A stretch of 12,355 nucleotides of DNA, from the NCBI GenBank assembly GCA_020216785.1, contig JAIWNO010000301.1, forward strand, positions 1 through 12,355, written 5' to 3'. Below, one piece after another: positions 1 to 6,806 of the stretch (positions are counted from its first letter, which is position 1; the number at the start of each line of letters is the position of its first letter). Origin of the DNA: Desulfomonile sp. (lineage in GTDB: Bacteria > Desulfobacterota > Desulfomonilia > Desulfomonilales > Desulfomonilaceae). Position numbers and translations under genes: made by a program. The notes below the pieces were generated by a model. It was not told the origin of the DNA. It saw only the letters and a list, made by a program, of their open reading frames with translations, and did no database searches.

Positions 1-2
1 CG

Positions 3-422
3 GATGTATGTCTGCAGCAGACGATACTACGCGGCGGCATGAAATTGGACCTCGCGTTCGTCACCGCCTCGGAAGTCCATGTTGTGGAACTCAAACGCGA
101 CGTTGTAGGCCCCACGGCAATTCACCAACTTGAGAAGTACATGCGAGTGGTTGGGTTGCGCTACCCTGATCACACGGTACACGGATATCTCCTGGGCCAA
201 AGGGTCAGGGCCGATCAGATGTTCTTAGAACGTGTACACCACCTTGGAATCACCCTCCTTCTGTATGAATCCGACGTCCCACCGCCCAATTGTGTCGCTG
301 CATGTGGAGCGTGCGGGGCCGGTCTGGACGTAAGAAGGGGAACGTGCGCCGGATGTGGGGCGCGTCGACTCTCTTATAGCAGTTGCCAAAAAGTTCTGAC
401 CGAATCGCAGTTCTTTTGGTGA
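3..422 (+). CDS. NucS/DUF91-like PD-(D/E)XK nuclease with C-terminal zinc ribbon (5' partial)
   Basis: The frame is open to the left window edge, so this is the C-terminal part of a longer protein; the first Met (39) has no ribosome binding site in front of it. Numbering from that Met, D4, the pair E17-x-K19 within VVELKR, and Q30 in HQLEKYM match the catalytic core of NucS/RecB-like PD-(D/E)XK nucleases (Asp, Glu-x-Lys, then Gln and Tyr on the next helix). A four-cysteine zinc ribbon follows (C89-x2-C92 and C103-x2-C106), a usual DNA-binding add-on. The family cuts or binds branched or mismatched DNA; the substrate here is unknown. The last 15 residues, from Y113 on, and the stop codon are encoded by an inserted palindromic element. 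Removing that element with one TA copy would put a TAA directly after S112, so both domains look intact and only a tail was added. Family assignment is fairly secure; the specific role is inference. Confidence 0.7.
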   Translation, partial: DVCLQQTILRGGMKLDLAFVTASEVHVVELKRDVVGPTAIHQLEKYMRVVGLRYPDHTVHGYLLGQRVRADQMFLERVHHLGITLLLYESDVPPPNCVAACGACGAGLDVRRGTCAGCGARRLSYSSCQKVLTESQFFW

Positions 423-535
423 GTGTCGGGAGGTCCCGTGAACGAAGATTCGACGGCCTTGCGTCGCTCGAAGTGAACGGGACCTCCCGACACCCTGGAG
501 GAATCAATCGGAAATTATTTTGGGCAACTGCTATA
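375..535. mobile_element. MITE-like palindromic element with terminal inverted repeats and probable TA duplication
   Basis: The left end TTATAGCAGTTGCCAAAA (374-391) is the reverse complement of the right end TTTTGGGCAACTGCTATAA (518-536) except for one extra G; twelve outer bases pair without error. The core has a second, perfect 17 bp inverted repeat (423-439 with 477-493). If the element is 377-533, it is flanked by TA on both sides (375-376 and 534-535), the target duplication typical of IS630/Tc1-mariner transposases. No transposase is encoded, so it would be a non-autonomous element moved in trans. It lies at the end of the nuclease gene, supplying its last codons and its stop. The ends and inner palindrome are seen directly; the IS630-type origin is inference. 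Confidence 0.7.
423..493. repeat. 17-bp perfect inverted repeat, core of the MITE-like element
   Basis: GTGTCGGGAGGTCCCGT at 423-439 is the exact reverse complement of 477-493. The 37-base spacer holds a smaller hairpin, CGACG (451-455) with CGTCG (462-466). The repeat begins at the base after the nuclease stop codon, so the RNA hairpin could stabilise or terminate that transcript. No T-run follows, so it is not a standard intrinsic terminator. Confidence 0.8.
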
Positions 536-536
536 A

Positions 537-931
537 TCTCGCGGCCGTATTGATCCAGGTCGTCCAAATACCAATACGCGTTCAAGCACGTATGATGTTT
601 CCTGCCGGGGTCGGCTGCTCTCCGGAGCGGATGTTTCCGCTTGCGGCAGGAGCGAAGGAGACTGCCGGTCCCGGCTGTGTGCAAGGTGAACCAATATACC
701 GGCTCTTAAAAGCCATTCGCATGAAAGTCGTCGCCATAAGTACCTGCTATCGAATGTGCGTATGGGGAGGTGCGGGGGGGGAGATAAAGTCTCCCCTCCG
801 CAGGATGGCGAAGCGTGGCGTTCTTAATACCCATCTCCGAGGCGAAGCCACGGAGAGTTCACCGAAGCCGACGACTTTCATGATTCGTTGTGCCCCATCA
901 TCACGGGGCATGGTCGTTGGTATAAATGGCC
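537..931. other. Gene-free convergent intergenic region with several hairpins
   Basis: This region lies between the nuclease (+) and the lpxC fusion (-), and no reading frame in it looks like a protein. It holds several inverted repeats. At 601-607 and 644-650, CCTGCCG pairs with CGGCAGG around an inner AGCGG/CCGCT hairpin (626-641). The same CGGCAG can instead pair with CTGCCG at 662-667. A G-rich hairpin of about 12 bp with a bulge spans 772-801 and includes a run of eight G. TGCCCC/GGGGCA pairs at 891-896 and 905-910, 22 bases beyond the lpxC stop on the minus strand. It may serve as the 3' end structure of that mRNA, but no T-run follows it. Confidence 0.5.
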
Positions 932-3040
932 TCAAACGATCTTCATCTTCTCGTTGATCATACGCAGCATCGCGATATTGTCGGAATGGCCGGTCTGCCG
1001 CGCAATGATCTTGCCTCTGAATGGGCGGCCGAGCAGGTAGAAGTCGCCGATCACGTCCAGGACTTTGTGGCGCACGAATTCGTCGGGAAAGCGCAACGGC
1101 GGGTTCACCACCTTATCCTCGTCGATGAGCACAAGGTTCGAGAGCCTCCCTCCGCCTGCGAGCCCCATCTCATCCAGTACGCGCATGTCCCGCACAAAGC
1201 CGAACGTGCGCGCCGGCGCGATCTCGCGCTTGAAGTCCTCAGGCCCATCAAGACGGTAGTGGAAGTGCATTGATCCTACGGGCGGCGGATAATCGAGGAA
1301 ATATTCCACCTCGAACCGGTCCGCCGGCTCCACTCGCATGCTCTTCGTGGAACCCGCTGGACCGTTCAGCTCGAAGACCTCCTCGATGCGTACCTCTTCC
1401 ACGAGCTCATCCTGGCCAATGATTTCCGCGTTCTCCACAAGATCGCAAAATTCCACCGCAGAGCCGTCCATGATCGGAACTTCGCCGGAAATCTTCACCA
1501 GCACGTTGGTCAGTCCGTACACATGGAACACGGCCATGAGGTGCTCGATCGTTTTGGCATACGTTCCGTTGCTGCGCAGACACGTCGCAAGCTCGGTGGA
1601 CTCGACGTTTGTTAAAACCGCGGGGACCGTCCCGGCGGACGTGATGTGACCAAAGAGTATCCCGCTGCCCGGCGGAAGGGGAGACAGAGTAAGTCCGGTC
1701 TTGATCCCTGAATGAAGGCCTTGGCCGTACATCACCACGCGACCGCGGAGGGTCTTCTGATAGATTGTCCCCGCGGACGATACTTGAGTGCGCGATCGTT
1801 GTTCCTTCCGGGTCGTCGCTGGATTGCTTTCAAGTTTGGAAGGCACTGAAACGGAGCGCGCCGATTGAACTGGGGCGGCGCCTGGAATGAGGAGATCGAC
1901 AGCAGTGATCACCGGTCCCGGCGCGGTCATGACCACGTGCTCGATGAGGATTTTCAATTCCTTCACATTGCCGGGCCACGAGTATTGTGTGAGCTTCGAC
2001 ATTGCCTCTTCGTCGATTCCGGTAATCTCTTTGTCGAATTCCTCCGCAGCCTCTTTAAGGAAATGCTCAGCGTACACCGGAATGTCATCAATGCGTTCTC
2101 GCAGTGGGGGTACGCGGATGACTCGGTGTGCGAGCACCTCCACCAGTTCTCCAGGGAAGCCTTTCTCGGTCACCAGGACCTGGGGATCATATGAAGAAGT
2201 GGAGACGATCCGGCCGACACGCGCATCCGGGAACACGCCTGAACCGCTGCTTGAAACCAAGTCGGCCACAAGCCGTAGGACGCCTGTCCGGACATTGGGA
2301 TGGAGGCGGTCCACGCGGATGAGCTGCAGCGTACTGCCGGCAGCTTTTGATCGTTTGCCTTGAAGCTGACGATTCAAGGCGTCCAATTTACGTGCAAAGG
2401 TTTCGTCGCAGGTCTGCTCGTCAAGCTCGGAGCACCGCAGCTTCACGAGGCTGGACCGGTCCTTGCCTTCCAGATGGTGGATGATGCGAGCCGCGAATTC
2501 TTTTCCCGTTCCTTCCTCTCCGACGAGCCATACCGATCCCGGCACGGCCGCGCAATCCGCGAGTGCCGCTCGCAAACGGAGCGCCTTGTCGGAGGCGCCG
2601 ACGAGCAATCCGGGCGCGGGTCCGTTGGAGCCGTTTCCTGCCGCTGCCGTACCGCGCGCCGCGACGGCTTTCTCTACCAAATGGAGCACGTCCTCAAGCC
2701 GGACCGGCTTTTCCAGGTAATCCGCTGCTCCCATCTTAATGGCTTGCACGGCGGTTTCGATTGTACCGTGACCACTCATCATGATTACCGAGCAATCCGG
2801 ATCGATCCGCTTAATGGCCTTGAGCGTCTGCATCCCGTCGATGCCGGGGATCCAGATGTCGAGAAAGACCACGTCGGGTGTGTCGCTTTGCACAATGTGG
2901 AGGGCTTCCTGGCCGTCGCGGGCGAGCAGCACTTCGTACCCCTCGTCGGTAAGGATTCCCTCGAAGGAATTCAGGATCTCGTCCTGATCGTCAACTATGA
3001 GAATGCGTCCTTTTTCCATAGCATGTCGTTGTACCGTCAT
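932..3040 (-). CDS. lpxC: Response regulator - degenerate sigma54 AAA+ - LpxC fusion (UDP-3-O-acyl-GlcNAc deacetylase)
   Basis: This is one uninterrupted frame of 702 codons with three parts. Residues about 11-125 are an NtrC-like receiver with acidic pair D17/D18, phospho-acceptor D61, S89 and K111. Residues about 145-385 resemble a sigma54-activator AAA+ domain: Walker A GEEGTGKE (174-181), PPLRER (311-316), WPGNVKEL (355-362). The Walker B Asp-Glu is replaced by Ile-Arg (241-242), no GAFTGA loop is present, and no C-terminal HTH follows. After a Ser/Arg-rich linker, residues about 424-702 are a full LpxC. It has GLHSG, E499-H500, IMDGSA, ARTFGF, H658 and D662 in RHKVLD, and H685 in TGH, so the zinc ligands and catalytic residues are kept. 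LpxC performs the committed, zinc-dependent step of lipid A synthesis in the cytoplasm. The start may instead be M8 (3019), directly before the receiver; neither start has a clear Shine-Dalgarno. Phosphorylation control of the enzyme is inference. No histidine kinase is nearby. Confidence 0.93.
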   Translation of the reverse strand: MTVQRHAMEKGRILIVDDQDEILNSFEGILTDEGYEVLLARDGQEALHIVQSDTPDVVFLDIWIPGIDGMQTLKAIKRIDPDCSVIMMSGHGTIETAVQAIKMGAADYLEKPVRLEDVLHLVEKAVAARGTAAAGNGSNGPAPGLLVGASDKALRLRAALADCAAVPGSVWLVGEEGTGKEFAARIIHHLEGKDRSSLVKLRCSELDEQTCDETFARKLDALNRQLQGKRSKAAGSTLQLIRVDRLHPNVRTGVLRLVADLVSSSGSGVFPDARVGRIVSTSSYDPQVLVTEKGFPGELVEVLAHRVIRVPPLRERIDDIPVYAEHFLKEAAEEFDKEITGIDEEAMSKLTQYSWPGNVKELKILIEHVVMTAPGPVITAVDLLIPGAAPVQSARSVSVPSKLESNPATTRKEQRSRTQVSSAGTIYQKTLRGRVVMYGQGLHSGIKTGLTLSPLPPGSGILFGHITSAGTVPAVLTNVESTELATCLRSNGTYAKTIEHLMAVFHVYGLTNVLVKISGEVPIMDGSAVEFCDLVENAEIIGQDELVEEVRIEEVFELNGPAGSTKSMRVEPADRFEVEYFLDYPPPVGSMHFHYRLDGPEDFKREIAPARTFGFVRDMRVLDEMGLAGGGRLSNLVLIDEDKVVNPPLRFPDEFVRHKVLDVIGDFYLLGRPFRGKIIARQTGHSDNIAMLRMINEKMKIV

Positions 3041-3077
3041 TGCCGAGATGAAGCAAATAAAAAAAGCGAGGTCGGGA

Positions 3078-3112
3078 GGCAGCTTGCAGTCGAGCCTTTG
3101 AAGGCGGCTGCC
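3078..3112 (-). other. Nested hairpin in the leader of the lpxC fusion gene
   Basis: GGCAGC (3078-3083) pairs with GCTGCC (3107-3112), with an inner GCCTT/AAGGC hairpin at 3094-3105. On the minus strand it lies between the upstream gene's terminator and the lpxC start, and is followed after 12 bases by a run of seven T. It could be a second, weaker termination point or a leader structure; no known riboswitch class is recognised. Confidence 0.3.
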
Positions 3113-3149
3113 AAAAGAAAAAGAAATGGGGTACGCATCAGCGTACCCC
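3111..3149 (-). terminator. Rho-independent terminator of the Pro/Ala-rich protein gene
   Basis: On the minus strand a perfect 9 bp stem (3141-3149 with 3128-3136, GGGGTACGC/GCGTACCCC, four-base loop) is followed directly by ATTTCTTTTTCTTTT. It lies about 105 bases after the stop of the 3255-4268 gene. It would separate that gene from the lpxC fusion, which then needs its own promoter or read-through. Confidence 0.8.
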
Positions 3150-3254
3150 GCGAAGCATCGGGCAGTCAGGAGGAGAGGTATATCGAATCGAGAGACCCGA
3201 GCCTCCGACGTAGTCGCCCTGAAGGCTCAGCCGTAACGGAGAAAAAGTTGTCAG

Positions 3255-4268
3255 TTACCGAGGCGCTCTTGGCTGCGTACCCACATCCGGGACCGAGACG
3301 CCCTGGGCGGCCGACGTCGGCGCCCACACTGCCTGACCTGCAGGATGGCCTGCGTTTGTGACGCCTCCACCCGGAGTATACGATCCCTGCGATTGCATCA
3401 CGTCGAGTGCCTGCTGAAGTGTCCGGTTATGTATGACAATCTGTCCGACCCGAGGCGCAGGCGGCTGAGCGGCAGCTGACGGATTCGCATCGCCGGTGGT
3501 GGAAGCAGCGGCCGGTACCGGTTTGGTGGCTTGGGGTTGCACCTGAGCGGGGACCTGGACAGGCTCGGGTAAAGGAGCTTGTCGCTCGCGGTCGCAGCTC
3601 GCGCACTGGCCGCCGGCGGGGGCAGAAGGAGTCGAATTCACTGCGGCGGCAGGTTCTGGAACCGACTTTGCTGCAGCCGCTCCACCAGCGGAAGGCGCAG
3701 AGACCGCGGCTACCGGTTCGGCCCGTCCAGTCGCAGGGACAGCCGGCCAGACTTGTGCACCGGATTCACCTTTGGGCGCAGAAACTGCCTTCACTTCAGG
3801 CTTGGGCGTGGGCGCTGCCGTAACCTGAGGTCTGGGTGCGGGAGCGCCCTTCACTTCGGGCGCGGCTGGGACAGCCTGCGTGGACGGCTTCTGAGCACCG
3901 GCCATCTCAGCACGAATTTCCTTCAGTGCGCTCTCCAGCGCGGGAAGAAGCATCTGCTTCAGGGCCGCCTGATCAATTGCAGGAGGGCACGCCGGCGGCA
4001 TCTGGGCTGCACTTGGGCCTGCGGCGGTCACTTCTTTTTGCGCGGCGGGGGGGGGGCCGATTTGAATTTGTTTCCCCGCTGGTGCGCTGGGAAGGCCGAC
4101 TGCTTGGGTGGCTGCCACTGCCTTTTTCACCGAGTCCTTATCGAGCGCGATGCCGGAAGCTATCGCGGCGGCGTTTCCCGGCAGTTTGGCGCCATCGGAT
4201 GCGATGCAGCTCGCGGCTGCGGCTGCCATGACGAAAACTGCCAATGCAACGAGCGTAATTCTCCTCAT
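3255..4268 (-). CDS. Pro/Ala-rich exported protein, possible lipoprotein, function unknown
   Basis: The gene encodes 337 residues. I chose the ATG at 4268 because AAGGAG lies 6 bases before it and the protein then begins with a signal peptide: MRR, a hydrophobic stretch to about residue 19, and AASC-21, which resembles a weak lipobox. A start 13 codons upstream exists but would bury the signal. The mature part is low complexity and rich in Pro, Ala, Val and Lys. Near-repeats of PEVK-type units lie around residues 137-166. A predicted helix (about 98-124) contains ALKQMLLPALESALKEI, and C222-x2-C225 forms a Cys pair. The C-terminal 65 residues are Gly/Gln-rich. It is probably a periplasmic or cell-surface linker-like protein; I recognise no family. 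Codons 71-74 contain ten C in a row on the coding strand, a possible slippage site. The gene has its own promoter region and terminator. Confidence 0.75.
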   Translation of the reverse strand: MRRITLVALAVFVMAAAAASCIASDGAKLPGNAAAIASGIALDKDSVKKAVAATQAVGLPSAPAGKQIQIGPPPAAQKEVTAAGPSAAQMPPACPPAIDQAALKQMLLPALESALKEIRAEMAGAQKPSTQAVPAAPEVKGAPAPRPQVTAAPTPKPEVKAVSAPKGESGAQVWPAVPATGRAEPVAAVSAPSAGGAAAAKSVPEPAAAVNSTPSAPAGGQCASCDRERQAPLPEPVQVPAQVQPQATKPVPAAASTTGDANPSAAAQPPAPRVGQIVIHNRTLQQALDVMQSQGSYTPGGGVTNAGHPAGQAVWAPTSAAQGVSVPDVGTQPRAPR

Positions 4269-4333
4269 GACTTCTCCTTGGGAGGTTTGAGTTGAGTGGT
4301 CCGGCACTGTGGCCGATTCGGAGGCGATGCTAT

Positions 4334-4363
4334 ATCATATAGGAAAAAATATCAAGATATTAA
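4334..4363 (-). promoter_or_regulatory. Possible sigma70-type promoter for the Pro/Ala-rich protein gene
   Basis: The stretch 4330-4375 is strongly AT-rich against a GC-rich background. Read on the minus strand, TTAATA (4363-4358) and TATGAT (4339-4334) are separated by 18 bases, giving 4/6 and 5/6 matches to the consensus boxes. It lies about 65 bases before the chosen start. Other box choices in the same AT-rich stretch are possible. Confidence 0.4.
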
Positions 4364-4701
4364 TTTAAAAAGCTAAAGTAGAGTACAGGAGGTCCGATAG
4401 GGACGGTCGTGGACGATGTGCCAACTTCGCTGTAGCAGTGCTTTTTTCTTGCAAACCGGGTTCTGCAACTGTAAAGTCAATCGCTATGGTTGAATCTGCG
4501 GGATCGCCCCCTGTAGCGCTCGAAACACCCTTGCCGGGCCCGTTGCTGCCGGTGGGCACGTCAGTAGCTCAAGCGCCTCTTTATGCCGGACCTAAGACTT
4601 GAGCATCTTTTGCGCCCTTGATCTGTCCAGGGACGATCCTCGGGGCGGGCCGAAAAGACTTCCATTGTTCGCAGCGTCAATGAGGGCGCGGAGGTTGATC
4701 A
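4364..4701. other. Divergent intergenic region, no convincing gene
   Basis: This stretch separates the minus-strand exported protein from sucC. A plus-strand frame from GTG 4438 to TGA 4602 would give 54 residues rich in Pro, Ala and Val, but it has no ribosome binding site at a useful distance. An AGGAGGT at 4387-4393 is not followed by a usable start. The region should contain the sucC operon promoter, but I cannot point to convincing -35/-10 boxes. Confidence 0.4.
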
Positions 4702-5877
4702 ATGAATTTGCATGAATTCCAGTCCAAGGAATTGCTGGCCGCACGGGGGGTGGCGGTTCCTCGGGGGTCGGTGTGCTACGATCCGCTCGAGACGCTCATA
4801 GCGGCGCGTCGGCTCAAGTGCGACATTGTTGTGCTGAAGGCACAGGTCCATTCCGGCGGACGCGGCAAAGCGGGCGGGGTTGCTGTGATGTCTCTGGAAG
4901 AGGATATTCGAGGAAAGGCCTCAGAAATATTGGGAAAACGACTCGTTACAAACCAGACGGGGCCTCAAGGCAAACCGGTCAGCGCACTCCTTGTTGAGGA
5001 AGTGCTGCAAGTCGACAAAGAGATCTACCTGGGCGTTGTCCTGGACAGGAAGACCGGAAAGGTTACGATCATGGCGAGCCCCGCCGGCGGCATGGATATC
5101 GAAGAGATTGCCAAGACGCAGCCGGAAAAGATCTACACCATCGCAGTGGACCCACTAAGAGGATTGACCGGGTACCAGGCTCGGGCGCTGGCTTACCGCC
5201 TCACGGACGATAATGGGATCGCAGGGCAGATTTCCCACGTGATCACCACTTTGTATCAGATCTTTGTGTCGTACGACTGCTCACTGGCAGAGATCAACCC
5301 GCTGGTGATCAGCGGAGACAAGGTTTATGCGCTCGACGCGAAGATCAACCTGGATGACCATGCGCTCTTCCGCCACCCGGAAATGGAGCTGTGGCGCGAT
5401 CGGTCCCAAGAGGACCAGCTCGAGCTGTCAGCACGCAAAGACGGACTGAGTTATATCAAGCTCGATGGCGACATTGGCTGTATAGTCAACGGCGCGGGAT
5501 TGGCGATGGCAACGCTCGATCTGATTTCGCTGCACGGCGGTTCACCGGCGAACTTCCTCGATGTGGGGGGAGGCGCGAGCGAGCAGGTGGTAGCGGATGC
5601 CATGAGCATTCTTCTGGACGATCGCCGAGTGAAGGCCGTTTTCATCAATATCTTCGGTGGAATACTTCGGTGCGACGTATTGGCTCGCGGGGTTATCAAG
5701 GCGCTCAAACAGAACCGAGTCGAGCTTCCGGTCATTGTGCGTATCGAAGGGACCAATATAGAGGAAGGGCGCCGGCTCTTCGAGGAGTCGCAGCTCCCGA
5801 TCAGGATGATCGGGTCCCTGGACGATGCGGCGCGGATTGTCGTGGAGACTGCGAAGGGCTTGAAAACTGCCGGGTGA
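4702..5877 (+). CDS. sucC: Succinyl-CoA ligase (ADP-forming) beta subunit
   Basis: The product is 391 residues, close to the E. coli length. With SucD it interconverts succinate, CoA and ATP (or GTP) with succinyl-CoA. The protein begins MNLHEFQSKELL and has an ATP-grasp domain with HSGGRGKAGGV (50-60). E197 and N199 in AEINPL and D212 in LDAK are the usual Mg-nucleotide contact area. NGAGLAMATLD (263-273) and NFLDVGGGA (284-292) mark the CoA-ligase domain, and FINIFGGILRCD follows at 314-325. GGAGG lies 8 bases before the ATG. The sucD gene follows after 12 bases. In this neighbourhood the enzyme probably links succinate to the methylmalonyl-CoA route, in either direction. A malate-CoA ligase of the same superfamily is a less likely alternative. 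Confidence 0.95.
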   Translation: MNLHEFQSKELLAARGVAVPRGSVCYDPLETLIAARRLKCDIVVLKAQVHSGGRGKAGGVAVMSLEEDIRGKASEILGKRLVTNQTGPQGKPVSALLVEEVLQVDKEIYLGVVLDRKTGKVTIMASPAGGMDIEEIAKTQPEKIYTIAVDPLRGLTGYQARALAYRLTDDNGIAGQISHVITTLYQIFVSYDCSLAEINPLVISGDKVYALDAKINLDDHALFRHPEMELWRDRSQEDQLELSARKDGLSYIKLDGDIGCIVNGAGLAMATLDLISLHGGSPANFLDVGGGASEQVVADAMSILLDDRRVKAVFINIFGGILRCDVLARGVIKALKQNRVELPVIVRIEGTNIEEGRRLFEESQLPIRMIGSLDDAARIVVETAKGLKTAG

Positions 5878-5889
5878 GCGGAGCGTATC

Positions 5890-6777
5890 ATGGCGATTTT
5901 GGTGAACAGAAATTCCCGGGTTATCTGTCAGGGGATCACGGGTCGTAACGGCAAATTCCACAGTCTGGCGTGCAAAGCGTACGGCACAAACATGGTGGGG
6001 GGGGTGACGCCCGGAAAGCAAGGCGAGAGCGTCGACGGGATTCCCGTCTTCAATACGGTGCTCAATGCGGTCAATGAAACGGGAGCGGACACGTCGCTTA
6101 TATTCATTCCCGCCGCTCACGCGAAAGAGCCGATTCTCGAGGCGGTTGATGCGGGGATCAAAGTGATCGTATGCATCACGGAAGGCATCCCGCCGCTTGA
6201 CACCGCTTCCGCTCTGCACACGGTCCGTGAGGAGGGACGTTATCTCATCGGGCCGAACACGCCGGGGATCATCTCTCCCCCCGAGAAATGTAAGGTAGGT
6301 ATTATGCCCGGGTACATCCACAGTCCAGGGCCTGTGGGGGTGGTCTCTCGATCCGGGACCCTCACGTACGAGGTCGTGGATCAACTTACCAAGCACGGGC
6401 TGGGCCAGAGCACCTGTCTCGGTCTTGGCGGCGATCCCGTTGTGGGGATGAGCTTTGTCGATGTGCTCAAGCTTTTCCAAGAAGACCCCGAGACCGAGGC
6501 GGTAGTGCTTATCGGCGAGATCGGCGGCTCTGCCGAGGAGGAAGCTGCGGAATTCATCAAGAGCGGCGGATTTACCAAGCCGGCCGCTGCATATATCGCG
6601 GGACGGCTGGCCCCTCCGGGAAAGCGCATGGGCCACGCGGGCGCGATCATCTCAGGGGGCACGGGAACTGCCCACGAGAAGATCAAGGCCCTGGAAGCCG
6701 CCGGGGTCACTGTTGTCGAGAACATCACGCGGGTGGGCGAGGTGATGAGGGATCTCCTCGCGCAGAGCGCCCGATAG
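5890..6777 (+). CDS. sucD: Succinyl-CoA ligase alpha subunit
   Basis: The product is 295 residues and pairs with SucC. It carries the CoA-binding Rossmann part with the typical start MAILVNRNSRVICQGITG, the nucleotide/CoA loop GPNTPGIISP (121-130), SRSGTLTYE (153-161), E210 in IGEIGG, and the phosphohistidine H249 in GHAGAI, which becomes phosphorylated in the reaction. It starts 12 bases after sucC with GGAG in front, so the two subunits are probably co-translated at matched levels. A run of eight G (5997-6004) falls in codons for V-G-G and is in frame. Nothing suggests loss of activity. Confidence 0.95.
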   Translation: MAILVNRNSRVICQGITGRNGKFHSLACKAYGTNMVGGVTPGKQGESVDGIPVFNTVLNAVNETGADTSLIFIPAAHAKEPILEAVDAGIKVIVCITEGIPPLDTASALHTVREEGRYLIGPNTPGIISPPEKCKVGIMPGYIHSPGPVGVVSRSGTLTYEVVDQLTKHGLGQSTCLGLGGDPVVGMSFVDVLKLFQEDPETEAVVLIGEIGGSAEEEAAEFIKSGGFTKPAAAYIAGRLAPPGKRMGHAGAIISGGTGTAHEKIKALEAAGVTVVENITRVGEVMRDLLAQSAR

Positions 6778-6806
6778 TAAAGGCACAAGGAAAAGGAGAT
6801 GCCTGC

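Noticed and set aside
250..684. Minus-strand frame of 144 codons
   Set aside because: Antisense to the nuclease gene and running through the palindromes; composition is not protein-like.
601..700. Cobalamin riboswitch, prompted by GGAGACTGCC near 656 and the B12 enzyme in the window
   Set aside because: The upstream conserved core segments of that riboswitch are absent and no B12-related gene follows.
774..781. Run of eight G as a phase-variation tract
   Set aside because: It lies in a non-coding hairpin stem, not in a gene or a promoter spacer that I can define.
520..957. Plus-strand frame of 145 codons
   Set aside because: It starts inside the palindromic element, overlaps the 3' end of lpxC, and has no protein-like domain or ribosome binding site.
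2360..3361. Plus-strand frame of 333 codons opposite the lpxC fusion
   Set aside because: Shadow of the receiver and AAA+ coding sequence; it also runs through the intrinsic terminator hairpin.
4365..4559. Minus-strand frame of 64 codons upstream of the exported-protein gene
   Set aside because: No ribosome binding site, no recognisable motif, and it ends in the AT-rich promoter stretch.
5542..6636. Minus-strand frame of 364 codons opposite sucC and sucD
   Set aside because: A shadow frame caused by GC-rich codon bias; the plus strand carries two clear families here.
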